A stretch of DNA of 64,000 nucleotides from Isochrysis galbana (taxonomy: Eukaryota > Haptophyta > Isochrysidales > Isochrysidaceae), in assembly GCA_018136815.1 (NCBI GenBank), contig CM030933.1, positions 62,001-126,000 on the forward strand. The letters are read 5' to 3'. Shown one piece after another: positions 9,681-20,221 of this stretch. A program made the position numbers and the translations under genes. Within the stretch, counting starts at the first letter, position 1, and every line of letters begins with the position of its first letter. Below the pieces are notes generated by a model, which was given only the letters and a program-made list of their open reading frames with translations, made no database searches and was not told where the DNA came from.

Positions 9681-10144
9681 CTTCGTCGAGTCCCACCGTG
9701 TTCCCAAGCGAGTCCCCCCGAGTTCCCGAGTCTATACCCCGAGTCAACGAGTCAATACAAGTCAAGCACGCGCCTGAGCCACCCCCAGTCGCCTGCCACC
9801 ACCTCCCACAAGCCTCCTTCCGCACTTCCGCGCCCACCGTGCTCCGTGCGTGCGTCGTGCGTCGTGCGTCGATCACCATGCCCGTAGTCAACCCCGAGGA
9901 AAGCTCCATGAGCTCCCCACAAGAACCGCGTTCCGCGCTAGCTGCCGGCGCGCCCTCGCAGGCAATCTCCAAGAGTGAGATCAGCCTTGCTCTGACAACG
10001 TCAGTTCCCGACTCGTCTTTCGACGCTGTGAGGCAGGGAGAACACCTGCCGCCAATGCTCACCAGAGCATCGGCGGCAGGTGTTCTCTCTATGTTTCGTC
10101 GCTCCTCGGATTTTCACGTGCATCATAGGCTGGTAGCAATCTAG
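9681..10144 (+). other. Gag-leader-like sequence downstream of the E1 LTR, with a long hairpin
   Basis: An open frame (9665-10144) encodes Ser/Pro-rich sequence (SPTVFPSESPRVPESIPRVN) with an internal ATG at 9880. Its style matches the E1 linker and the start of E2 gag, so it may be the beginning of another internal region after an LTR, meaning a tandem or recombined element. It contains a 23-bp stem with a 4-nt loop at 10038-10087. No homology can be proven by eye. Confidence 0.3.
10038..10087. repeat. Inverted repeat, 23-bp arms with 4-nt loop
   Basis: The left arm 10038-10060 (gagaacacctgccgcc and so on) pairs with the right arm 10065-10087, with one mismatch. The loop is acca. It could fold as a very stable RNA hairpin on either strand. 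Confidence 0.8.
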
Positions 10145-10427
10145 AAATGTAATTTAAGCTAGCCTGCAGCGTGATCTGCGACGGCGCGACGCCGGCGCGG
10201 CCCGAACAGTACTGTGGAATTGATAGCTTTTTGTTTGACGTCTAAAGGAGAATTTTTCTCCGCACGGAGGGCTCGAAAATTGGGCAGAAGGGCGAATTCG
10301 GAGCTCTACACCGCCAACAACAACAAGCGCACAAAGACACTGACCCACAAACAACACAGCACAACAACACACGGACGAGAGACTGCTTGGTTGCGTCTCG
10401 GGGACGCACACCACACCGCCCCAACAA
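10145..10427. other. No gene seen
   Basis: This stretch follows the hairpin region and contains a GC palindrome near 10180-10200 (gcgacgccggcgc) and A-rich, CA-rich sequence. No coding or element signal is convincing. It may be the 5' part of the non-LTR element that follows. Confidence 0.4.
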
Positions 10428-12032
10428 ATGCCCACACGGACCCACACATACCTCACCGCCCTCGACCCCCCTTGCCACTCAGGAGCCGCCCTCAGATGGA
10501 GCAAGTCCACATGGAGTCAGACGCAACTTTCGACTTGTCCTTCCACCAGGAGGGCGACTACACCTTCCTGGAGACCACCGTCTACGCTGCAATTGTGGAG
10601 CTCTCTTGGAGCTCGAAGGTGTCGACCTGAGCCGGACTTTTGGGCCCGCTCCATCCGCGGACCATGGCACATCGCCGTGAACGAAGACTGCGCGCAACAA
10701 TTCAAGGAGCGATATGGCGACATCACCACACTCCGCGTCAACCAAACCGACATTTCGGTCAACATTAAAGTCGAATCCATCGATGAGAAGATCAACAAAA
10801 AAGGCTCCTCGTCGCGCAAGGCGCTGTATAACGCCCTTCAAGATGTCGCGGCAATTTGGTCATCGAAGCCGAAGGCCTAGCGCAAGCGGCCCAAATCAAT
10901 CTAAGCGCAATCATCCTCGCAATCGAAAAGGTAGGACTTACCTTCTTAAAGGGCAACCGCGAGCGCATGAAGCTCGAAGGCGGAGCCCGGCACGTTCGTA
11001 TCTAAGGCGGCCTACTCGACCCGCTGGCATCTTTATGTCTCGGCGGGCCAAGGCTCGTTCCTCGACGGAAGCTTCCCCCGAAAGCTGCTGCTTCAAACTG
11101 GCGGGAAGACTATCCCGGTCAACTACGCCGTTAGAGCGTGCAAGGAGATCAGCATGCCGGCAACCATCCAGTCTACCCACAAGCTCATGATCCACGGCAG
11201 CCTGCGGGGCTGCAAAGGCTGGAGACCGGAGGTGGCGAAAGGCCTCCCTAACTCGGCCCGCATCTGCGAATGCGAGCAAGAAGCGGCAAAGCGCCGCGCA
11301 CGAAATGAAGCACAACGTCTTAACCCCCGCCCGAAATCGGCACACGAGGCCCTGGGGAAAGGTCCCCCCAAGCAATGTGCGCGCTTCACTCAGGGGCTGT
11401 GCCTCAGGAACAAGCGCGGAGTGCGATGCAATCTTTCACACGATGTTCCAGGAGCGTGGATCGACAATAAGTGCACGATCCGCTGCCACCTTCATCCGCA
11501 TAAGAAGATTCCGGGCGTCTGTTTGAACGGCCCGGCGTGCCTCTTCCTCCACCCAGAGTACGCGAAAGCAATCGCGGCCGCGGCCACCGTGCTCGCCATA
11601 GTGAGAGCGATGCCCCTACGCCCAAGACTAAGGTTTGACTCCACCCTTGGATACCCAGGTGAAGGACCCATCCGCGTTGCGACGTACAACATCAACGGCA
11701 CCAAGGGCGGCAAGCTAGCCGCCGTGCTATCACAAGCGCGGAAAGCGAAAGTGGACGTTCTACTCCTACAGGAGCTACACGCCTACGAGGACGGCTCGCA
11801 CCTCCGGGCCCATAGGACAGCCGCCATGCTAGGATGGCTGTGGTTTGCCGCCCCAGGAGAGCTAGGGGACCCTGCTAGCGGAGTCGCGGTGGCGATCAGA
11901 GAAACAGCTGAAAGGATAGCCGCTGGCCTCGCTCGTCTCGCACGACACGACCACCTGCCGACTGGGCGCCGAGCGCAAGCGCTGCTCGCACGACTCGTCC
12001 CTCCTCCTGCACGACCCCGGCGATGGAGGCGG
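10428..12032 (+). mobile_element. Truncated non-LTR retrotransposon (LINE-A) with CCCH fingers and endonuclease
   Basis: The first piece (10428-10880) contains a helical, charged stretch (WHIAVNEDCAQQFKERYGDI and following) that could be an ORF1-like segment. After frame changes, 11154-12056 encodes two CCCH-type fingers (C-x7-C-x8-C-x3-H beginning CARFTQGLC, then a second ending CLFLH). They are followed by the start of an endonuclease/exonuclease/phosphatase domain: IRVATYNINGT at 11670-11700 with its catalytic Asn, and VLLLQEL with the catalytic Glu. The homology stops near 12000 and no reverse transcriptase follows. The 3' part has been lost, with the junction close to the inverted repeat at 12033. 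Confidence 0.75.
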
Positions 12033-12258
12033 ATGACGAATTGGAGTGGCCCATAGGGCCTGAGGGCAATGAGGAAGGAGGCATGCCGGCGGCAGGCGCG
12101 GCTGAGGGGACGACTTCGGAGATGCTGACGGGCTGAAGCCCGTCAGCAGAGGAAGGCGGGCAGGCGGGCTTGGGCGAGGGCGAGGACGGCGGCGAGAGCG
12201 ACATCGAACGAGCGGCGAGAGGCGAGGGTGAGTGAGAGGAGGAGGAGGGCTGTGATGA
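12033..12258 (-). repeat. Inverted copy of gag-start repeat (partner at 39570-39797)
   Basis: The reverse complement matches 39570-39797 over about 225 bp, including an ORF beginning MSLSPPSSPSPKPACPPSSA (minus strand, ATG at 12204-12202) and a near-perfect palindrome, ctgacgggct separated by 2 nt from agcccgtcag. The partner copy lies just after an LTR, so this is the gag leader of another LTR element, here in the opposite direction and without its LTR. Confidence 0.7.
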
Positions 12259-12431
12259 TCGAGGATGAGGGGTGTGAGAAAAAGACGAAAAAGATGAAAA
12301 CTCAGCCTGCGTAGCTGGGGGTTACCGTGGGGGGGGGGGGGAGTTGCTATGCGCACGCGTTGCGTCCTTGTATGTGTCGTGATTAGCTTTGTACTCATAC
12401 TCATTGATTGGAGGAGTATTCCTACATAAAA
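12259..12431. other. No gene seen; flank of an assembly gap
   Basis: A-rich then G-rich sequence with a run of G at about 12330-12341, leading into the gap. Confidence 0.5.
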
Positions 12432-12531
12432 NNNNNNNNNNNNNNNNNNNNNNNNNNNNNNNNNNNNNNNNNNNNNNNNNNNNNNNNNNNNNNNNNNNNN
12501 NNNNNNNNNNNNNNNNNNNNNNNNNNNNNNN
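12432..12531. other. Assembly gap (100 N)
   Basis: Exactly 100 N, the size of an arbitrary scaffold spacer. The true length is unknown. Confidence 0.95.
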
Positions 12532-13267
12532 CCCACTCCCACTCCCGGGCCCTTTCCTGTCGCATCCGCGATCAACTTTTTGTTTTAGAAGTTGTTTCAA
12601 CTAAGTTTATACTTAGTTCACCCATGGCGGGGCACGAAGCCCCCCCCCCTCTCTCCACTCCTCCCCCGCCATGGGGGAGGAACCACCCACTCTCCTGGCG
12701 CATGCCTGATGGCTTGCCAGGAGCACACTGCCCTGCTGACCCATTCCTCTCCCCACAGGCATGCCTGAATCGCACGCCTAGCCTGTCGTGGCCAGCCAAT
12801 CCCTCTGACCAACCCCTCTCCCCCTGGGCCCCCCTGATCAGGAGCCCCCAGCCAGCTCCAGTCGACTGGCAGGGGCTCGAGAGCCAGCGATGGAGAGGCA
12901 GGAGGGGCCAGGGGCCAGGGCCATGCCCCAACCTCACCTGCCCCCTGAGCTGGCTCCCAGGCCCCTGCTGGCCTCCTGGGGACCTGAAGAGGGGCCACAG
13001 GGCGCGCGCCATGGGCCCCCCCGCAGGGAAAGAGAGGAGGAAAAGGGAAGAGGGAGGGGAGGGGGGAGTGGCGGCTCTCCCCTCGGCGTTTATTTACGTG
13101 TCTTCTCGCCCCGTTTGGGTAAGAGAAGACGGGGGCGCCAGAGCCAGGAGGGAAGGGCCGCGGCTCGCCGCGGCCACTCGCTTAGGCGAGGAGAGATTAG
13201 CGTTTCTGGGCTCCTATTTGCGAGTGCCCCCCACCTCCCTGCGTTGTTTTTACCCGAAAGGGGGTTT
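12532..13267. other. GC-rich intergenic repeat sequence, no gene supported
   Basis: It contains an LTR-start-like motif, TGTCGCATCCGCGATC, at 12559, a palindrome aactaag/cttagtt at about 12598-12617, and a ccatgg-centred inverted pair around 12622-12680. An open + frame runs through 12408-13283, but its composition (Pro, Gly, Arg) looks like chance in GC-rich DNA. A segment near 12890-12960 resembles 45935-45985. Confidence 0.4.
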
Positions 13268-14564
13268 TGTCGCATTCATCTAGATGATGCGATTTCCAGG
13301 CTCTTGTTTCCAGGTCCTTCGCCGTGCGGCCACACGGTGAAGCTCAGGTACATCTAGGTTGGTAGGGTTCGTCCCTAGCGATCTAGAATTCGAGTTCTCG
13401 TTTCGTTCCTTCTAGCCTGTTTGTCAGGTCTAGATTCCAGGTTTCCTCCTTTCGGGTAATCTTGACCAAAGGAGCCAGGTCGCCTGTGCTCGCTGCGCGC
13501 TTGTCTCAGGCTCTCGAGTTACCTTGTGAAGGCTTGTTTAGCTTCTTGCAAGGCTTGTTGTTTCTTGTTGGGTTCCGGTTCTTTCTTGGGACCTGCTGAC
13601 TTTCGTTGTTGTCCAGGCCTGTTCTTCGTAGGTTCTGCTTGGCCTGGTTAGGGTTTCGTTGAATCCCCGCGTTCGGCGTTTGCGTTCGTCTTGGCGTTCG
13701 GAAATTTCCTCTCACATTCCCTAGGTCCGCTACCCTTGGCTTGTAGGTCCTTGCTTCTTTCTTCTCGGTCAAGGTTTTGGCGAGCGAGTCGGTTGCTCTA
13801 GCCGCTCGAGATTTGAGGTTTAATTTGCCATCTCCCCTTGGAGATCGGTGTAGGTTCGCTTCCTAGGTGAGGGAATCTTTCCCCTTGATGCAAGTTACAT
13901 GCAAGCCTTGGCCCCTTTGGTGTTTCTTCCCCTTGGTTGCTACTCAGGGTTGTTCGTTAGAAGCGTCTAGAAGGTTCACGCTCAACGGCAAGATTTCCTC
14001 TGTCGTGAAGACATCTCGTTGCGATCTGTATCCAAAGTGATCGCCGTGGTCGCGCGACAGACGCTCCCCTTCGGACTCTCCGCTACGTGGGAAGTTACAA
14101 CGGAGACACGCTCCGGCCGTCGCTGCGGAGTCTCTCTCTCTCTCTCGCTCTCTCTCTCCGTCTCTCGCGACGTGTTTGAGTTATCGGTGATTTGGGGTCG
14201 CGGTTGCTTGATAATTTGCTTGTTTGGGTGAATGATTCCGGTGTGTTCGTGAGTCGGTGTATCCTGTTGTTCTCAGCTCTTTGTCCGTCGTTGTTCGCTG
14301 CGTCGCTGCACTCAAGCAGCCTAGGCTCCCTCCCTGAGGGAAGAGTTCTTTGTAGGTCTAACAATCTCTTAAAACCCAACACACTAGGGCCGCTAGGAGC
14401 GCCTCGCCGCCCCACAGCCCTTCGTTCGCCGTTCGTTCCCCGACCCAGTCCAGAATTTCATTCACCCGACTCCCGGTGGGGAGGAGGGCCAAAGCGCCGC
14501 GCTAGCCGCCGGTGCTGCTCGCGACGGAGTGGCTCAGAGCCCTCCGGCTCCGCTCGACTCGACA
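13268..14564 (+). repeat. E2 5' LTR
   Basis: 1,297 bp, starts TGTCGCATTCATC and ends CTCGACTCGACA. It carries a CT microsatellite at about 14130-14165. Compared with the 3' LTR I see about four base substitutions but well over ten single-base insertions or deletions, mostly in short homopolymers. Confidence 0.93.
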
Positions 14565-17133
14565 AGCACGAAATCGAAGCTTGCGTCCTCGGCCGCAGAG
14601 GAGGAACCCCTCAGGGAACCTTCTCTGCCCGCTGCAGCTTTTGCTCCCGTGGGATGTCCGAGTGATCCCACGGCTTCTGAGGCTACACCAATGGCACCCA
14701 TCACCCGGCTGCTATCTCCACGACTGGCTCCGATCAGCTCGTGGCGGATGGCGAGGATTTGTCCGCTTCCTTCGGCACCCACCGGGTGCAATCACAGCGG
14801 GCCATGGTGGAGCATGACCCTCTCCCGCATGAGGCCAACTTCAGCGTCGCTGAGTTGGCCAATGAGGTGGAGGAGGGTCCCCTCCCTCTGATTCAGTTTG
14901 ACCCCCCTCCTCACCTTCGAGATGATGAGTCTGAGGTCGGTGAAGGGGAGGGATCAGCTTCCGAAGCCCCGCTTACCGGGACTATGCCCCGCCGTCATCA
15001 AAAGGGGTCCTTGATCAAGAGATCACCCCGATCGAGACGGCCGCGGCGCGTCAGGATGCGGAAATGGCAAGGCTTCAGGCGGAGACCAACACCCTAAAAG
15101 GGGCTGTGGAGCGCCTACATTCATCCCTTGCCGCGGCAGAGGCGAGGGGGGGCTTCTCCGGGATCAAGTTGAAGCAGGGTTCAAAGCCCTGACTCAGCTA
15201 CTCCAAGCCCGCCAAGAGCCCGCTTCAAGTCCGTCCATGGATCGGACCGAGGCGGCTGCGGATTCTGCTAGGCCAGTTCAGAGGGAACCACCCATGGCGA
15301 GCCTCCTGCTCTAGACCCAAAGGGCCACGCCTCTCCGGCTTCTAGGGTTCCACGGTCGCGTACCCGACCTCCAAATCGGAACCCCGCCGCCAGGATCAGA
15401 GCCTTACCGGGGCCCGACCCCGGTGGTGCCGTTCCGCCACCCTCGCGACCCCTGCCTTGCGGTGGGGATGGATGAGCGAGAGGCAGTTGTAAGCGAGTGG
15501 AAAATCTCCTCGCCTGCCCTCACGCGATCTGGCCGCCCTTTACCGCGACTCCGACGAGCATGAGCTCATCCACACCATTTTGAAGAGCAACCTCTCCCTG
15601 GCGGGCAACGTTTGGCATTGCCGAATTTTCATGGAGGAGGACCACTTGCTCAAATGGGTGCGTAGCCGCTTCTCAGCCGAGCAAACCCTTCACCATCAGG
15701 TCAAGGATGGGCAAAGAGCTTTCGGAGCTCCGCTTCCCAAAGGCCCTCGCCTCCGATAACGTTCAAACCGCGGCGACAGCCTGAATGAATTTCGGCTAAC
15801 TCTCATCAAGCCGTTGAGCGGCACTAGCGCTCCGGCTGCGATCATCGCGAAATATTTACCTCCCTCTCGCGGCAGCCGGAGCCAATTCCAGCGGCAATTC
15901 CGCATCTTCGCCTTCCTCCTCGATCTAGTGGAGGACCGCGCCCTCGCTCTCAATCCTGTCCTCGCTGCTGACGTCCTTCTTCGCAAATGCGACGGGACCT
16001 TCGCAAACGGGGCCGATGGTTTCGCGAAAGACTCGGCGTCGATGGAGTGGACCGCATGAGGAGCGCGAGGCCGGCGCTGATCTATGTGAGCTCAGCAAGA
16101 ATTTGGTTCGCGCCTACATCCGCAAGCTTGGCGATTCCGCGGTTGACTCCACCAACGTGTGGGATCATCCAAACATGGCCCATGAGATCAACCAGAGGTT
16201 CGAAGAAATCATCCGGAACGATAAGGTTGATCCTCAGCGCGGCGTCGATAATGCTATTAAATTGCGGAGGTGCTCGCGGAGACTCGTTTCCGCGTAGAGA
16301 ACCACGAGCTAGGGCGGTCCGGCGCTCTCGTGCGTCAACCTCTGCCAACGGTACCTCAGCCCTTACGAGCAGCCCGGGTGAAGCGTCATCAATCCCGGCC
16401 CTCGACGAAGCAAACCGTGGCTAGCGTACGCACTAAAGCCTCAGGCGAGGCAAAGAACGAGACTTCCTCGTCCCAGAAGACCGCTTCGACCCACGGACAT
16501 GGTTGCCGCCGTGCAGGCGGCCGTCCAAGCTACCGTGGCGGAAGCTCTTCGCGGACAGGGACATTCGCCTGCTTCGAAGCCTGATTATCGGGCTGCTGCA
16601 CCGCCGGCAAGTTACCACTCCAACTCACCGTTGCCGGCTATACTGACCGATCCACCGGGTCGAAAGGGAGGCTCGTCTCGGCCGCCCAGCCGTCGCTGCC
16701 GATCCGCCGGCGAACGGCCAAGGGCTACCGCCCGATTTGGGCGTATCCCGGTGGACGCCCGAGCTTTGGAATCGGGCCCGAGCCCGCTTCTGGGCCGTAG
16801 CAGGCTATGCCAAGCACCCAAGGGTCTCGGCGGCGCTAGCAAAGTGCCGACCGGCCGATAATTCAATGGAAACTCCACGGACGGACGATATCAATAGGGA
16901 ATCACCGAATGGACGAACGAAAACGGCTGTGCCTTCTGCGCTTTCCGACCTCACGCTCCTCCTGGCACTCCATCCAGCGAAACCTGAAATATGGCACGGG
17001 AGACGGTGCTCACAACCCCGTCATCTGTCAGCCATATATCCGCTTTCTGTGTGAGGCTGGCTGCGGAGAGTGCGGATCGGACGAGCACATTCATAAGCTT
17101 CTTCGCTCGATGGTCCGGGTTAAGCCTCAGTAG
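14565..17133 (+). pseudogene. E2 gag, interrupted by frameshifts
   Basis: This region encodes the structural protein, in pieces. An acidic Pro-rich N-terminal part lies around 14741-15100. A coiled-coil-like segment (EMARLQAETNTLKGAVERLH) is near 15060-15110. Capsid-like helical segments occupy 15520-15720, 15780-16060 and 16016-16297. A Cys-rich tail (NPVICQPYIRFLCEAGCGEC, then GSDEHIHKLL) ends at the TAG 17131-17133. The tail matches the E1 gag end. At least four frame changes are needed, and no clear initiating ATG is visible just after the LTR. Gag would form the particle that packages element RNA. Confidence 0.65.
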
Positions 17134-18470
17134 GGGTCCGGCGGGTCCCCGTCCTTCAAACCCTGGCGGAGAACATCTCGGGCGGTGGGCCCGAACGCCA
17201 CCACCACCATCCCGATCCGATCCCTACGTCGCTTGGGGAGAAGAGCTGTCAACGCGGCGATTCTCCCCCTGTCTCTAGCTCCATTCAGTCTTCGACGGTG
17301 GGAGCCGCCTCGCCGGCTGAAGCCCCGCCGGACGGCTATCTCGGAAGCCGGAGTCGACACTTGACCCGGGCTCCTGGAAACAGGTTTGCCCGGAGATAGT
17401 CGCGACCCGACTCTCCGAAATTCGTGTACGTCTACAAGTTCTTCTATTACTCCGCACGCTATTAGGATGTTAGGGGCCGATTCTCGCTCGCTGCCCCTCT
17501 TGGAATCTATTTCTACGGATACTATGCTGTCATCGGTTCCTTCTAACTCTCCTAGGTCTTTCGACGCATCTTCATCCCTGGATTCATCCCCGACGGCCCT
17601 GCCCAAGGGGTGGCTAGGTGGATCCGACGCGTCTTCCGTCTCTTCGTTTCGTAAACAATCAGTTGTAAACCCTCGAGGGCTGTCGACTCCGTATCATCTT
17701 TCTGCTCTAGGTTCTATGGATAGTCGACGTCCCGTGCCGCGTCCGAAAGTTGTTGCTGCTTACTGTTTCTGCTCTTCCGGGACCCCACTGGAGACCTCTC
17801 TCCCAAGGGCCATAGCCCGGAGCCGTCTGCGACAATTGTCGTGTCTACCGTAGTTCTCGTGCAGTGGAGCGGAGACTGTGCCTCCTCCTCACCTCTCTCC
17901 CGGTTTCGTTATATTTCTCCGTCATCGTGTTCATTCTCTCGTCTCGAAGTTGCACCTGTTCTCGTTTCTGACTGGTTCCCGACCCGGAAGGGTCGGCTTC
18001 CGGAGTCAATGAAGATGAAGGTTCCAAGGGAGCTGCGGCTTTCCGCGCCTCACGCCGTGGCCACCCCAGACTCGGGAGACGCAGGGGCCGTCGATTACGA
18101 TCTCTCGTCGCGCCCCACACGGACGCCGGCGTCTCCTCTTTCTCTCGCTCTCCGGAGGATCCCTGTTCCAGGGATCGCCCGCCGGAGCCAACCCCCTTCA
18201 GGTCTAGCCCACCGAAACTTCAGGGCGACGACCCCCTCCCCTGAATTCTACTGCGAGGCCATCCACCGGATCGCCGTGGTTGGTTGTTCCTCGGCCGCCA
18301 AGTCTACTGAAGCTGCCCGCGCCCCTACGCGCGAGCTCCAAATGTTAGCCGCCTCCCGTGCCGGGCTAGCGGTTCCTCGTCATCTTGCCCCGCCATCTCG
18401 CCGAAGCTGCTCTAGCCTTGCGGCGGCCGCACGCGAGCACTCATTCATCACCCTCTGCGTACTGCCGACG
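17134..18470 (+). other. E2 Pro/Ser-rich linker between gag and methyltransferase
   Basis: Open frames (17386-17853, then 17841 onward) encode Ser/Pro/Arg-rich sequence without a recognisable domain. From 17841 the frame is continuous into the methyltransferase, so the linker and enzyme are translated together as assembled. Confidence 0.55.
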
Positions 18471-19253
18471 CATTTTGACGAGCTTTGCGCTGAGTTAGCG
18501 GCGATCCACGACGCCGTGACGTTCGACGCGGCCGAGGGGATTCCTCCACCCCGCGTTCTAGTCGTCGGTGAAGCTAGCGGGGTCGTGTCTTCGATGTTCC
18601 TACTCGCCGGAGCGCACGTCGCGACGTGCGATCTACGACCGTCGGAGATCGACTACATTCCCCACTTCTGCGGAGATGCTCTTCACATTCAAAACCTCGG
18701 TTGGGACCTCGTGGTCGCGCATCCGCCGTGCACGTATTTGTCGGCGGTGAGTTGCCAGTGGCTCGATCGGGAGCCGGGACGACGCCAGGCTCTCGAATCC
18801 GCCGCTAGAGTCTTCCTCGCCATGGCAAGCGCCGACGCGCCTTTCGTTGCCGTCGAAAATCCTCGAATGCACGCGGAAGCCTCCGCCTTAGTCGGGGGGT
18901 TGCGACCGCGGCAGTTTGTGCAGCCGTGGCAGCACGGCACGGGCCATCAAAAAGCAACTGGCCTGTACCTGACGGCTTCACTCCCGCCTGCAGCCTTCGA
19001 AGATTGTCGAGGGACGTCTATCCGCGATGGCGGATCTATCGCCGTCGCCCCACCGTGGCGCCCTTCGCAGCCGCACCTATGTGGGCATTGCCGGTGCAAT
19101 GGCGGCCCAGTGGATGCCGGTCTTGCGCCGTTATGCGCGCGAAGCCAAGGCGTCGCGTTCGCTCGACTTCACGGTGGACTGGGCAATTTCCCAAGCAGCT
19201 GCCAGCTTGAGAGAACGCCCTTCGCTTTGCTCGACCGGCTTCGAACTGGCTGA
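17841..19253 (+). CDS. E2 cytosine-C5-like DNA methyltransferase ORF
   Basis: A 470-codon frame whose C-terminal half is a SAM-dependent methyltransferase. Motifs in order are VLVVGEASGVVSSMFLLAGA (motif I, from 18555), a DL acidic end of strand 2, GDALHIQNLGWDLVVA, HPPCTYLSAV (motif IV; Pro-Pro-Cys at 18723-18731, nucleophile candidate Cys), FVAVENPRM (motif VI, Glu-Asn-Pro at 18855-18863) and QPWQHGTGHQKATGLYL. The motif set and compact size resemble the small cytosine methyltransferases of bacteriophages, from memory of that family. A one-base shift near 18980-18990 moves the end (LQPSKIVEGRL, then SPSPHRGALRSRTYVGIAGA, to about 19147) into the frame of 19027-19521. It sits between gag and protease, and E1 has the same domain. 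DNA methylation activity is inferred; RNA or a different base is possible. Confidence 0.8.
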   Translation: MSTVVLVQWSGDCASSSPLSRFRYISPSSCSFSRLEVAPVLVSDWFPTRKGRLPESMKMKVPRELRLSAPHAVATPDSGDAGAVDYDLSSRPTRTPASPLSLALRRIPVPGIARRSQPPSGLAHRNFRATTPSPEFYCEAIHRIAVVGCSSAAKSTEAARAPTRELQMLAASRAGLAVPRHLAPPSRRSCSSLAAAAREHSFITLCVLPTHFDELCAELAAIHDAVTFDAAEGIPPPRVLVVGEASGVVSSMFLLAGAHVATCDLRPSEIDYIPHFCGDALHIQNLGWDLVVAHPPCTYLSAVSCQWLDREPGRRQALESAARVFLAMASADAPFVAVENPRMHAEASALVGGLRPRQFVQPWQHGTGHQKATGLYLTASLPPAAFEDCRGTSIRDGGSIAVAPPWRPSQPHLCGHCRCNGGPVDAGLAPLCARSQGVAFARLHGGLGNFPSSCQLERTPFALLDRLRTG

Positions 19254-20221
19254 GCCGAGGACGGCTCTGGCTCGCTTCATGGAGGGGAGAGGCGAAGCAG
19301 CTTCTAGCTCTCACCTCACGCCTCCCAGCGGTTCGCCAGTGTCTGATTCGGTTGTCGTGATCCAGACGCGGCCCCGTTGCCGATGCGTCTCGCCTGCTTC
19401 ATCAGGAGGACTCGGAAACAACGTATCGCAAGACGGGACCGAGGCGGAAGGAGACCGCTTCACGCCGTGGGAGTGGCCCATAAGGACCGCTCTACAACGC
19501 CAGGCCCTCCAAACACGGTGAAGAAGCGCCGCAGCAAGTGGCAGGTCTTCGATCGTGATGTAATTTCGGGGGTCCATCGGTGGCAGGATGTCACGCCTTC
19601 CATCGCCCAAGAAATCGCTGAGCAAGCGGCAGCTGCGGAGCCGTCGGAACCTCCATCTTGTCTCGACTGGGCTCTCAAGGCATCAATGCACTATCTCCGA
19701 GCGCCTCCTTCACGGCTGGCGACGAGGAGTGGCCGAACTGACCAATTCGTCGTAGCCGAAAGGCCACTCGAAACGGGATGTTGGGCGACTCGGGAGAAGA
19801 TGATACGCCCGAGATCCAGAACACCGGAGCATGCAGACCCTCGAGACCAAGCCCTCCGACGCCGCCGAGGAGAGGTACTCCACGGCACTGTGTGCGATGG
19901 GGCTGCCGCTAGGGGCCTCAGTGCGGCCGGATTTTCCGAGTTGTCGAAGCTTCCGAAGACAGACTTGCAGAAGTCCCTGGAGAAGGAATGGTCACGCCAA
20001 ATGGATCAACCTCGGCATCCGACGGACCGTCGAGGGCTAGGCTATGATGGCGTGCCTAACCCCTCTAGTTCAGCAAAGGCATCCCCATACTCTTCAATAC
20101 CATTCGTGCCGCAGACGGTAGCCGCCGCTATCGAGCGAGTGCCCCACGTCGATGAATCTTCTCCGTCCAGGCTAGCCTCCAATCCAACCACCCTGTCACC
20201 CGGAGCCGGAACCTCACTTCC
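19148..20221 (+). pseudogene. E2 second linker region, methyltransferase to protease
   Basis: Helical, charged sequence in shifting frames (19027-19521, then 19377-20357). The segment KKRRSKWQVFDRDVISGVHR and LEKEWSRQMDQ correspond to E1 3430-3730. No fold is recognised. Confidence 0.5.

Noticed and set aside
12408-13357. Long open + frames of 291 and 155 codons
   Set aside because: One frame crosses the N gap, and both are Pro/Gly/Arg-rich with no domain; both strands are open, as expected in very GC-rich sequence.
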